Shown here: positions 1 through 7,434 of the stretch, piece after piece
How the letters are laid out: each line of letters begins with the position of its first letter
How positions within the stretch are numbered: position 1 is the first letter of the stretch
Assembly: GCF_001921205.1 (NCBI RefSeq)
Contig: NZ_MSIE01000054.1
Coordinates: 1-64,000, forward strand
Length of the DNA stretch: 64,000 bases
Reading direction: 5' to 3'
Source: Actinophytocola xanthii
GTDB lineage: Bacteria; Actinomycetota; Actinomycetes; Mycobacteriales; Pseudonocardiaceae
Notes under the pieces: generated by a model
Database searches by the model: none
Seen by the model: the letters and a program-made list of their open reading frames with translations, nothing else
What the model was told of the DNA's origin: nothing
Position numbers and translations under genes: made by a program

Positions 1-1098
1 GCGTTGCCGTAGTCGTAGAAGACGCCCAGGTCGGCCCGTCCGTCCCCGGTGAAGTCCCCGGCCACCGGCTTGGATCGGGTCTGGTCCCACGCTCCGACAC
101 CCGAGTCCCACGCCATGGTCGGCGCGGTGAAGCCGCCGGTGGTTCTGGCGGTCCAGGTCCAGAGGGCGGTGCGGGCGTTGCCGTAGTCGTAGAACACGGC
201 GAGGTCGGTGCGTCTGTCGCCGGTGAAGTCTCCGGCGACGGGCTTGGATCGGGTCTGGTCCCAGGCTCCGACACCCGAGTCCCACGCCATGGTCGGCGCG
301 GTGAAGCCGCCGGTGGTCTTGGCGGTCCAGGTCCAGAGGGCGGTGCGTGCGTTGCCGTAGTCGTAGAACACGGCGAGGTCGGTGCGTCTGTCGCCGGTGA
401 AGTCTCCGGCGACGGGCTTGGATCGGGTCTGGTCCCAGGCTCCGACACCCGAGTCCCACGCCATGGTCGGCGCGGTGAAGCCGCCGGTGGTCTTGGCGGT
501 CCAGGTCCAGAGGGCGGTGCGGGCGTTGCCGTAGTCGTAGAACACGGCGAGGTCGGTGCGTCTGTCGCCGGTGAAGTCTCCGGCGACGGGCTTGGATCGG
601 GTCTGGTCCCAGGCTCCGACACCCGAGTCCCACGCCATGGTCGGCGCGGTGAAGCCGCCGGTGGTCTTGGCGGTCCAGGTCCAGAGGGCGGTGCGTGCGT
701 TGCCGTAGTCGTAGAACACGGCGAGGTCGGTGCGTCTGTCGCCGGTGAAGTCTCCGGCGACGGGCTTGGATCGGGTCTGGTCCCAGGCTCCGACACCCGA
801 GTCCCACGCCATGGTCGGCGCGGTGAAGCCGCCGGTGGTCTTGGCGGTCCAGGTCCAGAGGGCGGTGCGTGCGTTGCCGTAGTCGTAGAACACGGCGAGG
901 TCGGTGCGTCTGTCGCCGGTGAAGTCTCCGGCGACGGGCTTGGATCGGGTCTGGTCCCAGGCGCCGGGGCCCGAGTCCCACACCATGGTCGGCGCGGTGA
1001 AGCCGCCGGTGGTCTTGGCGGTCCAGGTCCAGAGGCCGGTGCGGGCGTTGCCGTAGTCGTAGAGTCCCGCCACGTCGTGGAACCCGTCGCCGTTGAAG
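1..1098 (-). repeat. 174-bp tandem repeat array inside the repeat-protein gene
   Basis: The motif GCGTTGCCGTAGTCGTAGA (+ strand) recurs at 1, 175, 349, 523, 697, 871 and 1045, an exact 174-bp (58-codon) period. Interior copies differ at only a few bases. The copy nearest the signal peptide is the most diverged (CGGGGCC in place of CGACACC, AGAGTCCC in place of AGAACACG). The array runs off the left edge, so the copy number is at least seven. Confidence 0.95.
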
Positions 1099-1199
1099 TC
1101 GCCACGAGCACCGGGTACCGACGCCTGGGCGACCGACAGCCCGGCCGCCGAGAGCGTCAGCGCGGCGAGCACCGCGAGGGCGCGGTTCAGAGTCGTCAT
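1..1199 (-). CDS. Secreted VCBS/FG-GAP-like repeat protein (3' end outside the window)
   Basis: The frame opens at an ATG with first base 1199 and stays open leftward past the window edge, so the C-terminus is missing. Residues 1-26 ([11 protein letters not shown]...SVAQA) form a Sec signal peptide with likely cleavage after AQA. The first mature unit carries [18 protein letters not shown], a calcium-binding D-x-N/D-x-D-G loop typical of VCBS/FG-GAP beta-propeller blades. The following units are almost identical 58-residue blocks containing [34 protein letters not shown] and [10 protein letters not shown]. In actinomycetes such repeats form the propeller part of exported proteins, often beside an enzymatic domain; no such domain is visible here. 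The gene is divergent from the dihydroxyacetone kinase operon. The family assignment is good, but the role is unknown. Confidence 0.8.
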   Translation of the reverse strand, partial: MTTLNRALAVLAALTLSAAGLSVAQASVPGARGDFNGDGFHDVAGLYDYGNARTGLWTWTAKTTGGFTAPTMVWDSGPGAWDQTRSKPVAGDFTGDRRTDLAVFYDYGNARTALWTWTAKTTGGFTAPTMAWDSGVGAWDQTRSKPVAGDFTGDRRTDLAVFYDYGNARTALWTWTAKTTGGFTAPTMAWDSGVGAWDQTRSKPVAGDFTGDRRTDLAVFYDYGNARTALWTWTAKTTGGFTAPTMAWDSGVGAWDQTRSKPVAGDFTGDRRTDLAVFYDYGNARTALWTWTAKTTGGFTAPTMAWDSGVGAWDQTRSKPVAGDFTGDRRTDLAVFYDYGNARTALWTWTARTTGGFTAPTMAWDSGVGAWDQTRSKPVAGDFTGDGRADLGVFYDYGN

Positions 1200-1364
1200 G
1201 CTGGGCTGTCGTGCTGGAGGCCCGTACCGCGAGGGGCACGATGTCACCCGGACGGGTCTTACTGGCGGTCGCGGCCACGATCGTGGCATCGTGTCCGGGC
1301 ACGGCCTGAGGCGGCCCACCACGGTCAACCTCGGCGCACTCGCAGGTCAGGACGGTGGTTTGGC

Positions 1365-2366
1365 GTGAAGAAGATCATCAATGACCCGTCCACAGTGGTC
1401 GCCGAGTCGTTGCGGGGGCTGGAGCTGGCGCACTCCGACCTGCTCACGGTGGTGCCCGAGCCGGCGGTCGTTGTCCGGGTGGACGCACCGGTGCGGGGCA
1501 AGGTGGCCGTGGTGTCCGGTGGGGGATCGGGGCACGAGCCGATGCACGGCGGGCTGGTCGGGCCGGGCATGCTCGACGCGGCCTGCCCGGGACCGGTGTT
1601 CACCTCACCCACGCCCGACCAGGTCCAGGCCGCGATCGAACGCGTCGACGGGGGCGCCGGGGTCCTGCTGATCGTGAAGAACTACACCGGGGACGTGCTG
1701 AACTTCGAGACGGCCGCCGAGCTCGCTCAGGCCGAGGACGTCGAGGTCGCCACGATCGTGATCGACGACGACGTGGCGGTGAAGGACTCGCTCTACACGG
1801 CGGGCCGGCGCGGTGTCGGCGGCACCGTCCTGCTCGAGAAGATCGTGGGGGCGGCCGCCGAGCGCGGGGACGACCTGGCCGCCTGCGTCGCGCTCGCCGA
1901 GCGGGTGGTCGCCGGGGTCCGGTCGATGGGCATGGCCCTCGCCGCGCCGACGGTCCCGCATGTGGGTGAGCCGAGCTTCGACCTGGGCGAGGACGAGATG
2001 GAGGTCGGCATCGGCATCCATGGCGAGCCCGGTCGGGCGCGGCTGCCGGTGGACAACGCCGAGGGGATCGTGGCCCGCCTCCTGGAGCCGATCCTGGAGG
2101 ACCTCCCGTTCACCGAAGGCGACCGGGTGCTGCTGTTCACGAACTCGATGGGGGGAACCCCGCTGCTGGAGCTCTACCTGGCCCACGGGATCGCCGAGCG
2201 GCTGCTGGCGGATCGGGGCATCGTCGTCGAGCGGCGGCTGGTGGGCCCGTTCGTGACGAGCCTGGAGATGCAGGGCATGAGCCTGACGCTGCTGAGGCTC
2301 GACGACGAGCTGACCGAGCTGTGGGACGCACCGGTCCGCACGGCGGCGTTGCGGTGGGGGAGCTGA
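1365..2366 (+). CDS. dhaK: Dihydroxyacetone kinase, substrate-binding subunit DhaK
   Basis: This cytoplasmic subunit binds dihydroxyacetone (Dha) covalently and presents it to DhaL for phosphorylation to DHAP. The 333-residue length is normal for DhaK. Visible motifs are [13 protein letters not shown] (residues 51-63, His57 at the active site) and GIGIHGEPG with His219, the histidine that forms the hemiaminal with Dha in this family. The GTG at 1365 was chosen because the N-terminus then reads KKIINDP, the conserved DhaK start. Upstream in-frame codons belong to a non-coding stretch shared with the divergent repeat gene. The stop overlaps the dhaL ATG by one base (TGATG), so the genes are translationally coupled. 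Confidence 0.93.
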   Translation: MKKIINDPSTVVAESLRGLELAHSDLLTVVPEPAVVVRVDAPVRGKVAVVSGGGSGHEPMHGGLVGPGMLDAACPGPVFTSPTPDQVQAAIERVDGGAGVLLIVKNYTGDVLNFETAAELAQAEDVEVATIVIDDDVAVKDSLYTAGRRGVGGTVLLEKIVGAAAERGDDLAACVALAERVVAGVRSMGMALAAPTVPHVGEPSFDLGEDEMEVGIGIHGEPGRARLPVDNAEGIVARLLEPILEDLPFTEGDRVLLFTNSMGGTPLLELYLAHGIAERLLADRGIVVERRLVGPFVTSLEMQGMSLTLLRLDDELTELWDAPVRTAALRWGS

Positions 2367-2995
2367 TGGGCTGCACGGCCGCCGACGTCGCGGCGGCGGT
2401 GCGCGCGGCGGCCGAGGTCGTCGCCGAGCACCGGGACGAGCTGGTCGAGCTGGACCGCGCCATCGGCGACGGCGACCACGGGGAGAACCTCCGGCGCGGG
2501 TTCAACGCCGTCGTGTCCGCCCTGGACACGTCCACACCGGACACTCCGGGCGCGGTGCTCAAGCTGGTGGCCAAGACACTGATCTCCACTGTGGGCGGTG
2601 CGGCAGGCCCCCTGTACGGCACGGCGTTCCTGCGCGCGGCCACCGCGCTCGGCGACGCCGCAGAGCTGGGGCCCGCGGAGGTGACGACCGCGATCGAGGC
2701 GGCGCTGGGTGGCGTCGTGGCGCGCGGCAAGGCAGCCGTGGGGGACAAGACGATGGTCGATGCCCTGGACCCGGCGGTCCGGGCGGCGACGGCGACGTCC
2801 GGCTCGGTCGCCGAGGTCCTCGCGGCCGCGGCGGCGGGGGCGCAGGCCGGTGCGGCGTCGACCGTGCCGTTGGTCGCGCGCAAGGGGCGGGCCTCGTACC
2901 TGGGTGAGCGCAGCGCCGACCACCTCGACCCGGGCGCCCGCTCGACGGCACTGCTGCTCGCGTCCTTCGCGAGGTCGGCCGGGGCGGGCCAGTGA
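2366..2995 (+). CDS. dhaL: Dihydroxyacetone kinase, ADP-binding subunit DhaL
   Basis: DhaL holds a permanently bound ADP that is rephosphorylated by DhaM, and transfers the phosphate to Dha held on DhaK. The 209-residue product has AIGDGDHGENL at residues 32-42. Asp30, Asp35 and Asp37 are the expected magnesium ligands of the nucleotide site. SAxxGGAxGPLYGTAF follows, as in other DhaL proteins (here TVGGAAGPLYGTAF). The gene overlaps dhaK by one base at its start and dhaM by four bases (GTGA) at its end. Confidence 0.93.
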   Translation: MGCTAADVAAAVRAAAEVVAEHRDELVELDRAIGDGDHGENLRRGFNAVVSALDTSTPDTPGAVLKLVAKTLISTVGGAAGPLYGTAFLRAATALGDAAELGPAEVTTAIEAALGGVVARGKAAVGDKTMVDALDPAVRAATATSGSVAEVLAAAAAGAQAGAASTVPLVARKGRASYLGERSADHLDPGARSTALLLASFARSAGAGQ

Positions 2996-3690
2996 GCCTC
3001 GTCGGCCTCGTCGTCGTGTCGCACAGTGCGCGGCTGGCCGAAGGCGTGGTCGAGGTGGCCGCGCAGATGGCCCCCGACGTCGCCGTGCTGGCCGCGGGCG
3101 GCACCGCCGACGGCGGTATCGGCACCGACCTCGATGCGGTGTCCGCCGCGCTGACCAGCGCCGACGCCGGCGCCGGAGTGGTGCTGCTCTACGACCTGGG
3201 CAGCGCCCGCATGGTCGCCGAGATGGCGGTGGAACTCCTTGCCGACCCGGACCGGGCCGCGCTGGTCGACGCGCCGCTGGTGGAGGGGGCGGTGGCGGCC
3301 GCCGTCGCCGCGCAGGGCGGTGGCGACCTGACCGGCGTCGCGGCGGCCGCCCGCACCGCACTGACGACGACGGACGGCCCGTCGGCGGCGGCGGAGCTGC
3401 AACAGGCTCCACGCACCGAGGAGGTCCCGGTGCTGGGGCGGTTCCGGCTGACCAACGATATCGGGCTGCATGCTCGGCCCGCGGCCCTCCTCGCCCGAAC
3501 GCTGGCCGGTCTGGATGCCTCGGTGACCGTTCGGTTCGGCGGCCGGGCCGCCGACGCCACCAGCGTGCTCGCGCTGATGTCGCTCGGCGCGCGTGGCGGG
3601 GACGAGATCGAGGTGTCGGCGGTAGGCCCGCGCGCGCAGGAGGCGCTCGGCCGGGTGGCGGAACTGGTGGAACGCGACTTCGACGACTGA
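2992..3690 (+). CDS. dhaM: DhaM phosphotransferase subunit: EIIA(Man)-like plus HPr domain
   Basis: DhaM relays phosphate from the PEP:sugar phosphotransferase system to the ADP on DhaL. Residues 1-125 form an EIIA(Man)-like domain with the phosphorylatable His11 in VVSHSARLAEG and GGTADGGIGTD at 37-46. Residues 147-232 form an HPr domain with the active His160 in GLHARPAALLART. The enzyme I-like third domain of E. coli DhaM is absent at 232 residues, so phosphate must come from the general EI. The HPr domain matters for a host that may have few PTS proteins. The GTG start overlaps the dhaL stop (GTGA). It ends 45 bases before the next gene, which has its own promoter-like elements. Confidence 0.92.
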   Translation: MSLVGLVVVSHSARLAEGVVEVAAQMAPDVAVLAAGGTADGGIGTDLDAVSAALTSADAGAGVVLLYDLGSARMVAEMAVELLADPDRAALVDAPLVEGAVAAAVAAQGGGDLTGVAAAARTALTTTDGPSAAAELQQAPRTEEVPVLGRFRLTNDIGLHARPAALLARTLAGLDASVTVRFGGRAADATSVLALMSLGARGGDEIEVSAVGPRAQEALGRVAELVERDFDD

Positions 3691-3700
3691 CCGCCGGGTA

Positions 3701-3729
3701 TTTTCACACCGGCCGGCTCGTCGTAGGTT
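3701..3729 (+). promoter_or_regulatory. Candidate leaderless promoter for the S15 peptidase gene
   Basis: TTTTCA (3701-3706) and TAGGTT (3724-3729) are separated by 17 bp. The -10-like hexamer ends 6 bases before the ATG at 3736, so transcription would begin on or beside the start codon. No Shine-Dalgarno sequence precedes that ATG. The -35 match is weak. Confidence 0.4.
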
Positions 3730-3735
3730 CGGTCC

Positions 3736-5685
3736 ATGACCTCGCCTTCCCGGCGCCGCGGGGCTCTCGCCAGGGCGTTGATCGGTGCCGCCGGTCTGCT
3801 GCTCGCCCCGCCGGCCGCGGCCGAGTCGCGGGTGCCGCCACACGTCCAGGGGACCCGCACGGTCCCCGTGTACGACTACGCCGGCGCCATCCGCGAGAGC
3901 GTGTGGGTCAGCACCGGGCTGGACAACGACGGCGACGGGGTCGGCGACCGCGTCGCCGTCGACCTGGTCCGGCCGCGGGAGACGGCGCGCGCCGGCGTCC
4001 GCATCCCGGTCATCATGGATGCCTCGCCGTACTACCAGTGCTGCGGACGCGGCAACGAGAGCGAGCGCAAGCAGTACGCGGCGGACGGCACCGTCACGAA
4101 GTTCCCGCTGTTCTACGACAACTACTTCGTCCCCCGCGGGTACGCCTTCGCCGCGGTCGACTTCGCCGGCACCAGTCGCTCCACCGGCTGCGGCGACGTC
4201 GGCGGGCGCGAGGAGATCCTCGGCGTCAGGGCAGTCGTCGACTGGCTCAACGGACGGGGCCGGGCCACCTACGCCGACGGCACCCCCGCCCGGGCGACCT
4301 GGACCACCGGCCAGGTCGGCATGATCGGCAAGTCCTGGGACGGCTCGGTCGCCAACGGGGTCGCCGCGACCGGCGTCGAGGGGTTGGAGACGATCGTGCC
4401 GATCTCGGCGATCTCCAGCTGGTACGACTACTACCGCCACAACGGCGCGCTCTACACCACCGACTTCGGCCCGGCCTGGCTGTCCGGCTACGTCGACGGT
4501 CGCCCGGACCCGGTGTGCCAGCCGGTGCGCGACGCCCTGCTCGCCGGATCGGACAACGCGACCGGGAGCTACAACGCGTTCTGGGCCGAGCGGAACTTCC
4601 TGCCCGACGCGCGCAGGGTCCGGGCGAGCGTGTTCGTCGCCCACGGGCTGAACGACCTCAACGTCGAGACCAAGCACTTCGCCCGGTGGTGGGAGGCGTT
4701 GGGCCGAGGCGGCGTCCCGCGCAAGCTCTGGCTCGGCCAGCCCGGCCACGTCGACCCGTTCGACTTCCGGCGGGCCGAGTGGGTCTCGACGCTGCACCGC
4801 TGGTTCGACTACTGGCTTCAGGACCTACCCAACTCCGTCATGCGCGAACCGGCGGTGACGATCGAGCGGGAACCGGACGTCTGGGTGAACGAGCGGAGCT
4901 GGCCGGCCCGGGGCACGGCGCCGGTGCCGGTGTCGCTCGGGGCGGGCGACGGCACGACCGGCACGCTCGGTCCGCGTCCCGGCCGCGGCACGACGACCCT
5001 TGTGGACGCCCCGGAACTCACCGAGAGCGCCGCTGTCGCACAGCCCGACGCCGACGTGCCCGGGCGGCGGGTCTTCCTGTCCGCGCCGCTGGACCGCGAC
5101 CTGCGGATCAGTGGGACAGCGACGGTGACCCTGCGGGTCCGGGTGTCCCAACCGAACACCCAGCTCTCCGCGCGGCTGGTCGACTACGGGACCGCGGCCA
5201 GGATCAACTCGCTCGCCCCCGGCGAGGGCGTCCGCACGCTCGACACCGAGTCGTGCTGGGGCGTGTCCACCGCGGCCGACGACGCCTGTTACCGCGAGAC
5301 CGAGAAGAACGTGGTGACCTCCGACTACGGGGTCCTCACCCGGGGCTGGGTCGACGCCGCCCACCGCGACTCGCTCACCCGGCCGACCCCGTTGACCCCT
5401 GGGCGCTGGTACACGGTGACCTGGCCGCTGATGCCGCACGACACCGTGCTCCCGGCCGGCCGCACCCTGGGCCTGGTGCTCACCCTGTCCGACAACCAGT
5501 TCACCGTGCCCGGGAGCCCGGGCGCGACCGTGGACGTGGACCTGCGCCACAGCCGCCTCGACCTGCCGGTCACGCTCCCGCCGGGACTCGGTGCCCTGCC
5601 GGAGCCGCGGGTCGTGCCGCGGGTGTCCACCCGGGAGGCACCGGCCGTGCTCGACCGCGGGAAGGAGTGGACCGAGTTCCGTTGA
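3736..5685 (+). CDS. Secreted Xaa-Pro dipeptidyl-peptidase-like S15 hydrolase
   Basis: This is an exported serine hydrolase of the X-Pro dipeptidyl-peptidase/CocE family (MEROPS S15), 649 residues. Residues 1-29 are a signal peptide (MTSPSRRRGALARAL...PPAAA). The alpha/beta-hydrolase core carries Ser200 in IGKSWDGS, Asp307 in AHGLNDLNV and His338 in GQPGHVDP, so the triad is complete. Residues from about 390 to 610 form the jelly-roll X-Pro dipeptidyl-peptidase C-terminal domain (VFLSAPLDRDLRISGTATV). It probably removes X-Pro dipeptides from extracellular peptides. A carboxylesterase (CocE-type) activity is the alternative. It is monocistronic by context. Confidence 0.85.
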   Translation: MTSPSRRRGALARALIGAAGLLLAPPAAAESRVPPHVQGTRTVPVYDYAGAIRESVWVSTGLDNDGDGVGDRVAVDLVRPRETARAGVRIPVIMDASPYYQCCGRGNESERKQYAADGTVTKFPLFYDNYFVPRGYAFAAVDFAGTSRSTGCGDVGGREEILGVRAVVDWLNGRGRATYADGTPARATWTTGQVGMIGKSWDGSVANGVAATGVEGLETIVPISAISSWYDYYRHNGALYTTDFGPAWLSGYVDGRPDPVCQPVRDALLAGSDNATGSYNAFWAERNFLPDARRVRASVFVAHGLNDLNVETKHFARWWEALGRGGVPRKLWLGQPGHVDPFDFRRAEWVSTLHRWFDYWLQDLPNSVMREPAVTIEREPDVWVNERSWPARGTAPVPVSLGAGDGTTGTLGPRPGRGTTTLVDAPELTESAAVAQPDADVPGRRVFLSAPLDRDLRISGTATVTLRVRVSQPNTQLSARLVDYGTAARINSLAPGEGVRTLDTESCWGVSTAADDACYRETEKNVVTSDYGVLTRGWVDAAHRDSLTRPTPLTPGRWYTVTWPLMPHDTVLPAGRTLGLVLTLSDNQFTVPGSPGATVDVDLRHSRLDLPVTLPPGLGALPEPRVVPRVSTREAPAVLDRGKEWTEFR

Positions 5686-5704
5686 CCCGCCGGGAAAATG
5701 TCGC

Positions 5705-5733
5705 CTGACAACGGCCTCCGGCCGACGTAGCGT
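5705..5733 (+). promoter_or_regulatory. Candidate leaderless promoter for the DUF3800 gene
   Basis: CTGACA (5705-5710) and TAGCGT (5728-5733) are 17 bp apart. The GTG start at 5740 lies 6 bases after the -10, at the expected +1. The geometry is identical to the promoters before 3736 and 6732. Confidence 0.5.
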
Positions 5734-5739
5734 TGGGCG

Positions 5740-6636
5740 GTGCTCCCCGAGGTCGCCTGCGACGAGTCCGGCTCGGAAGGGGAGAAGCTCGTCGGTGGGG
5801 TGACCGACGTGTTCGTCCACGCGAGCGTCGACCTCGAGATCGACGACGCCGAGGCGGTCGTGCGGGAGGTCCGTGACCGGATCCGCTCGCCCGCGGTGGA
5901 GTACAAGGCGAACCACCTGCTCCGGGAGAAGCACCGCGACGTCCTGCTGTGGTTCCTCGCCGCCGACGGACCGGTGTACCGGCACGCGGCCGTCGAGGTG
6001 ATCGACAAGACCGCGTTCCTCGTCGAGCGGATGGTCGAGCTGCTGGTGGGCGCCGCGGACGTCGGCATGGCGGCGGTGTTGTACGACCGGGGACCGGTGG
6101 TGTTCGGCCCGAACAGGTGGGTCGCGTTCCTGGCGGCGTTCAACGACCTCGTCCGCGCCAGGAACCGGCGTGACGAGGACGTCTCGGCCGACTCGTTCTT
6201 CCGAACCGTCGACCACCTCCTGCGCTTTGACGTGCCGGCCGACCTGGCGGCGGCGCTGGACGTGCTGGGGCAGGGCCGGGAACGGGCCGAGGCGTACCGG
6301 TCCAGGGACCCGCGCGCGGTCTCCGCGTTCGACCCGATGGTCCCGGCCATCGTCGCCACCGTCGCCCGCTGGAGCGACGGCGAGGCCCTCGCCCTCGTCC
6401 ACGACGAGCAGCTCTCGCTCACCGAGGCACGCATCGACCAGCTCAAGCGGCTCTGCGGCGGCCGCCTGGCCAGCCTCCGCCTGGTCGACTCCCGCCACGA
6501 CGCCCGGGTCCAGATCGCCGACTTCCTCGCCGGCGTCACCCGCCGCATCGCCTCCCACGCCCGAGCCGGCGCCGGCGACGACGAGCTCGTCGACCTGCTG
6601 ACTCCCTACGCCCGCTCTCCACAGCCAGAAGGGTGA
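5740..6636 (+). CDS. DUF3800 domain protein
   Basis: The protein has 298 residues. The N-terminus carries ACDESG (residues 6-11), the acidic start motif of the DUF3800 family. The C-terminal part carries LVDSRHDARVQIADFLAGV (about residues 247-265), the family's second conserved block with an aspartate in QIAD. These acidic positions suggest an RNase H-like nuclease fold, but the biochemical role of DUF3800 is not established. The start is a GTG without a Shine-Dalgarno but with a well-placed -10, so a leaderless mRNA is likely. No mobile-element genes flank it. Confidence 0.75.
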   Translation: MLPEVACDESGSEGEKLVGGVTDVFVHASVDLEIDDAEAVVREVRDRIRSPAVEYKANHLLREKHRDVLLWFLAADGPVYRHAAVEVIDKTAFLVERMVELLVGAADVGMAAVLYDRGPVVFGPNRWVAFLAAFNDLVRARNRRDEDVSADSFFRTVDHLLRFDVPADLAAALDVLGQGRERAEAYRSRDPRAVSAFDPMVPAIVATVARWSDGEALALVHDEQLSLTEARIDQLKRLCGGRLASLRLVDSRHDARVQIADFLAGVTRRIASHARAGAGDDELVDLLTPYARSPQPEG

Positions 6637-6693
6637 CGCCGGTCGGCCGGCTCCTCCCACCCCGACCGGGGGATCGCAGGCGGAACAGCGGAC

Positions 6694-6725
6694 TTGCAAC
6701 CGGTACTCGGGTACGGGGTTACCTT
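6694..6725 (+). promoter_or_regulatory. MerR-type promoter/operator with 20-bp spacer
   Basis: The -35 TTGCAA (6694-6699) and -10 TACCTT (6720-6725) are separated by 20 bp, the over-long spacer that MerR-family activators correct by DNA untwisting. Between them lies an imperfect dyad centred at 6708/6709, with GTAC at 6703-6706 and 6711-6714 and AACC/GGTT-like outer arms. The -10 ends 6 bases before the ATG at 6732. It is therefore the likely autoregulated promoter of the small gene and the merR gene. Confidence 0.85.
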
Positions 6726-6731
6726 CTGTTC

Positions 6732-7031
6732 ATGGTGGAGATCGCGTGCTCGCTGACCGGCGGTGAGCCCGCCCTGCGGCGGCGGGTGGGCCAGTGGCGG
6801 GCGGTGGCCGGCGGGGCGACCGCACGCTGCGCCGTGTCTGGCGGGGTGGCGTTGACCTACCGCCCCGACCAGGCCGCGGCGGTGGAGCTGGCCCGCCTCG
6901 CCGCGGCCGAGGTCGCCTGCTGCCCGTTCTTCGTGTTCACGCTGACCGTGGACGCGACGGGGGTGCGGTTCACCGCGACCGCTCCGCCCGAGGGGCAGGA
7001 GCTGTTGGCCGCGGTCCTCGGGGAGGGGTGA
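6732..7031 (+). CDS. Small Cys-containing protein co-transcribed with a MerR regulator
   Basis: This 99-residue cytoplasmic protein (MVEIACSLTGGEPALRRR...) has a C-terminal half containing AAEVACCPFFVFTLTVD. The adjacent Cys-Cys pair plus the N-terminal Cys6 could bind a metal. It matches a family of short actinobacterial proteins found beside MerR-type genes, whose function I do not know. The ATG at 6732 was chosen over an upstream in-frame start because the MerR-type -10 lies 6 bases upstream. It ends 7 bases before the merR start and both are presumably on one transcript. Confidence 0.65.
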   Translation: MVEIACSLTGGEPALRRRVGQWRAVAGGATARCAVSGGVALTYRPDQAAAVELARLAAAEVACCPFFVFTLTVDATGVRFTATAPPEGQELLAAVLGEG

Positions 7032-7038
7032 GGCCGAG

Positions 7039-7428
7039 GTGCGTACTGGTGAGGTGGCCGCGCTGGCCGGGGTGAACGTGCAGACGCTGCGGTACTACGA
7101 ACGGCGCGGGCTGATCGCCGAGCCGGTGCGCGGTCCCGGCGGGCACCGCGACTATCCCGGCGACACGGTCTCGCTGCTCGGCCTGATCAAGACGGCCCAG
7201 GGCCTCGGGTTCACCCTCGACGAGGTGGCCGGGCTGCTCGGCGCCGCCCGGCGCGGGCGGCCGGGGGACCGCCTGCGCGAGCGCGTGGTCGCCAAGCTGG
7301 CCGAGGTCGACCGGCGGCTCGCCGAGCTGGCCGCGGTGCGGGAGACGCTGGCCAGGCTCGTCGACGCCGAGTGCGACAGCCTGACCGACTGCACGCGCCC
7401 CGACTGCCCGCTGTCCGCCGCGCCGTGA
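7039..7428 (+). CDS. MerR-family regulator, metal-responsive type
   Basis: The protein has 129 residues. Residues 1-70 are the MerR winged helix-turn-helix (RTGEVAALAGVNVQTLRYYERRG...). Residues 75-108 form the antiparallel dimerisation helix. The tail AECDSLTDCTRPDCPL provides Cys112, Cys118 and Cys123, consistent with thiol-based metal sensing like MerR or ZntR relatives. The metal cannot be named from the sequence. No transporter or reductase gene lies next to it, only the 99-residue partner. It very likely acts on the 20-bp-spacer promoter at 6694-6725. A GTG start is used. Confidence 0.8.
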   Translation: MRTGEVAALAGVNVQTLRYYERRGLIAEPVRGPGGHRDYPGDTVSLLGLIKTAQGLGFTLDEVAGLLGAARRGRPGDRLRERVVAKLAEVDRRLAELAAVRETLARLVDAECDSLTDCTRPDCPLSAAP

Positions 7429-7434
7429 AAGCCG

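Noticed and set aside
1-1098. CRISPR-like array
   Set aside because: The repeats are 174 bp, contiguous, in frame and encode a 58-residue protein unit; there are no unique spacers and no cas genes.
2137-4797. Long minus-strand open frame opposite dhaKLM and the peptidase
   Set aside because: Shadow coding caused by high GC at codon position 3; no recognisable domain.
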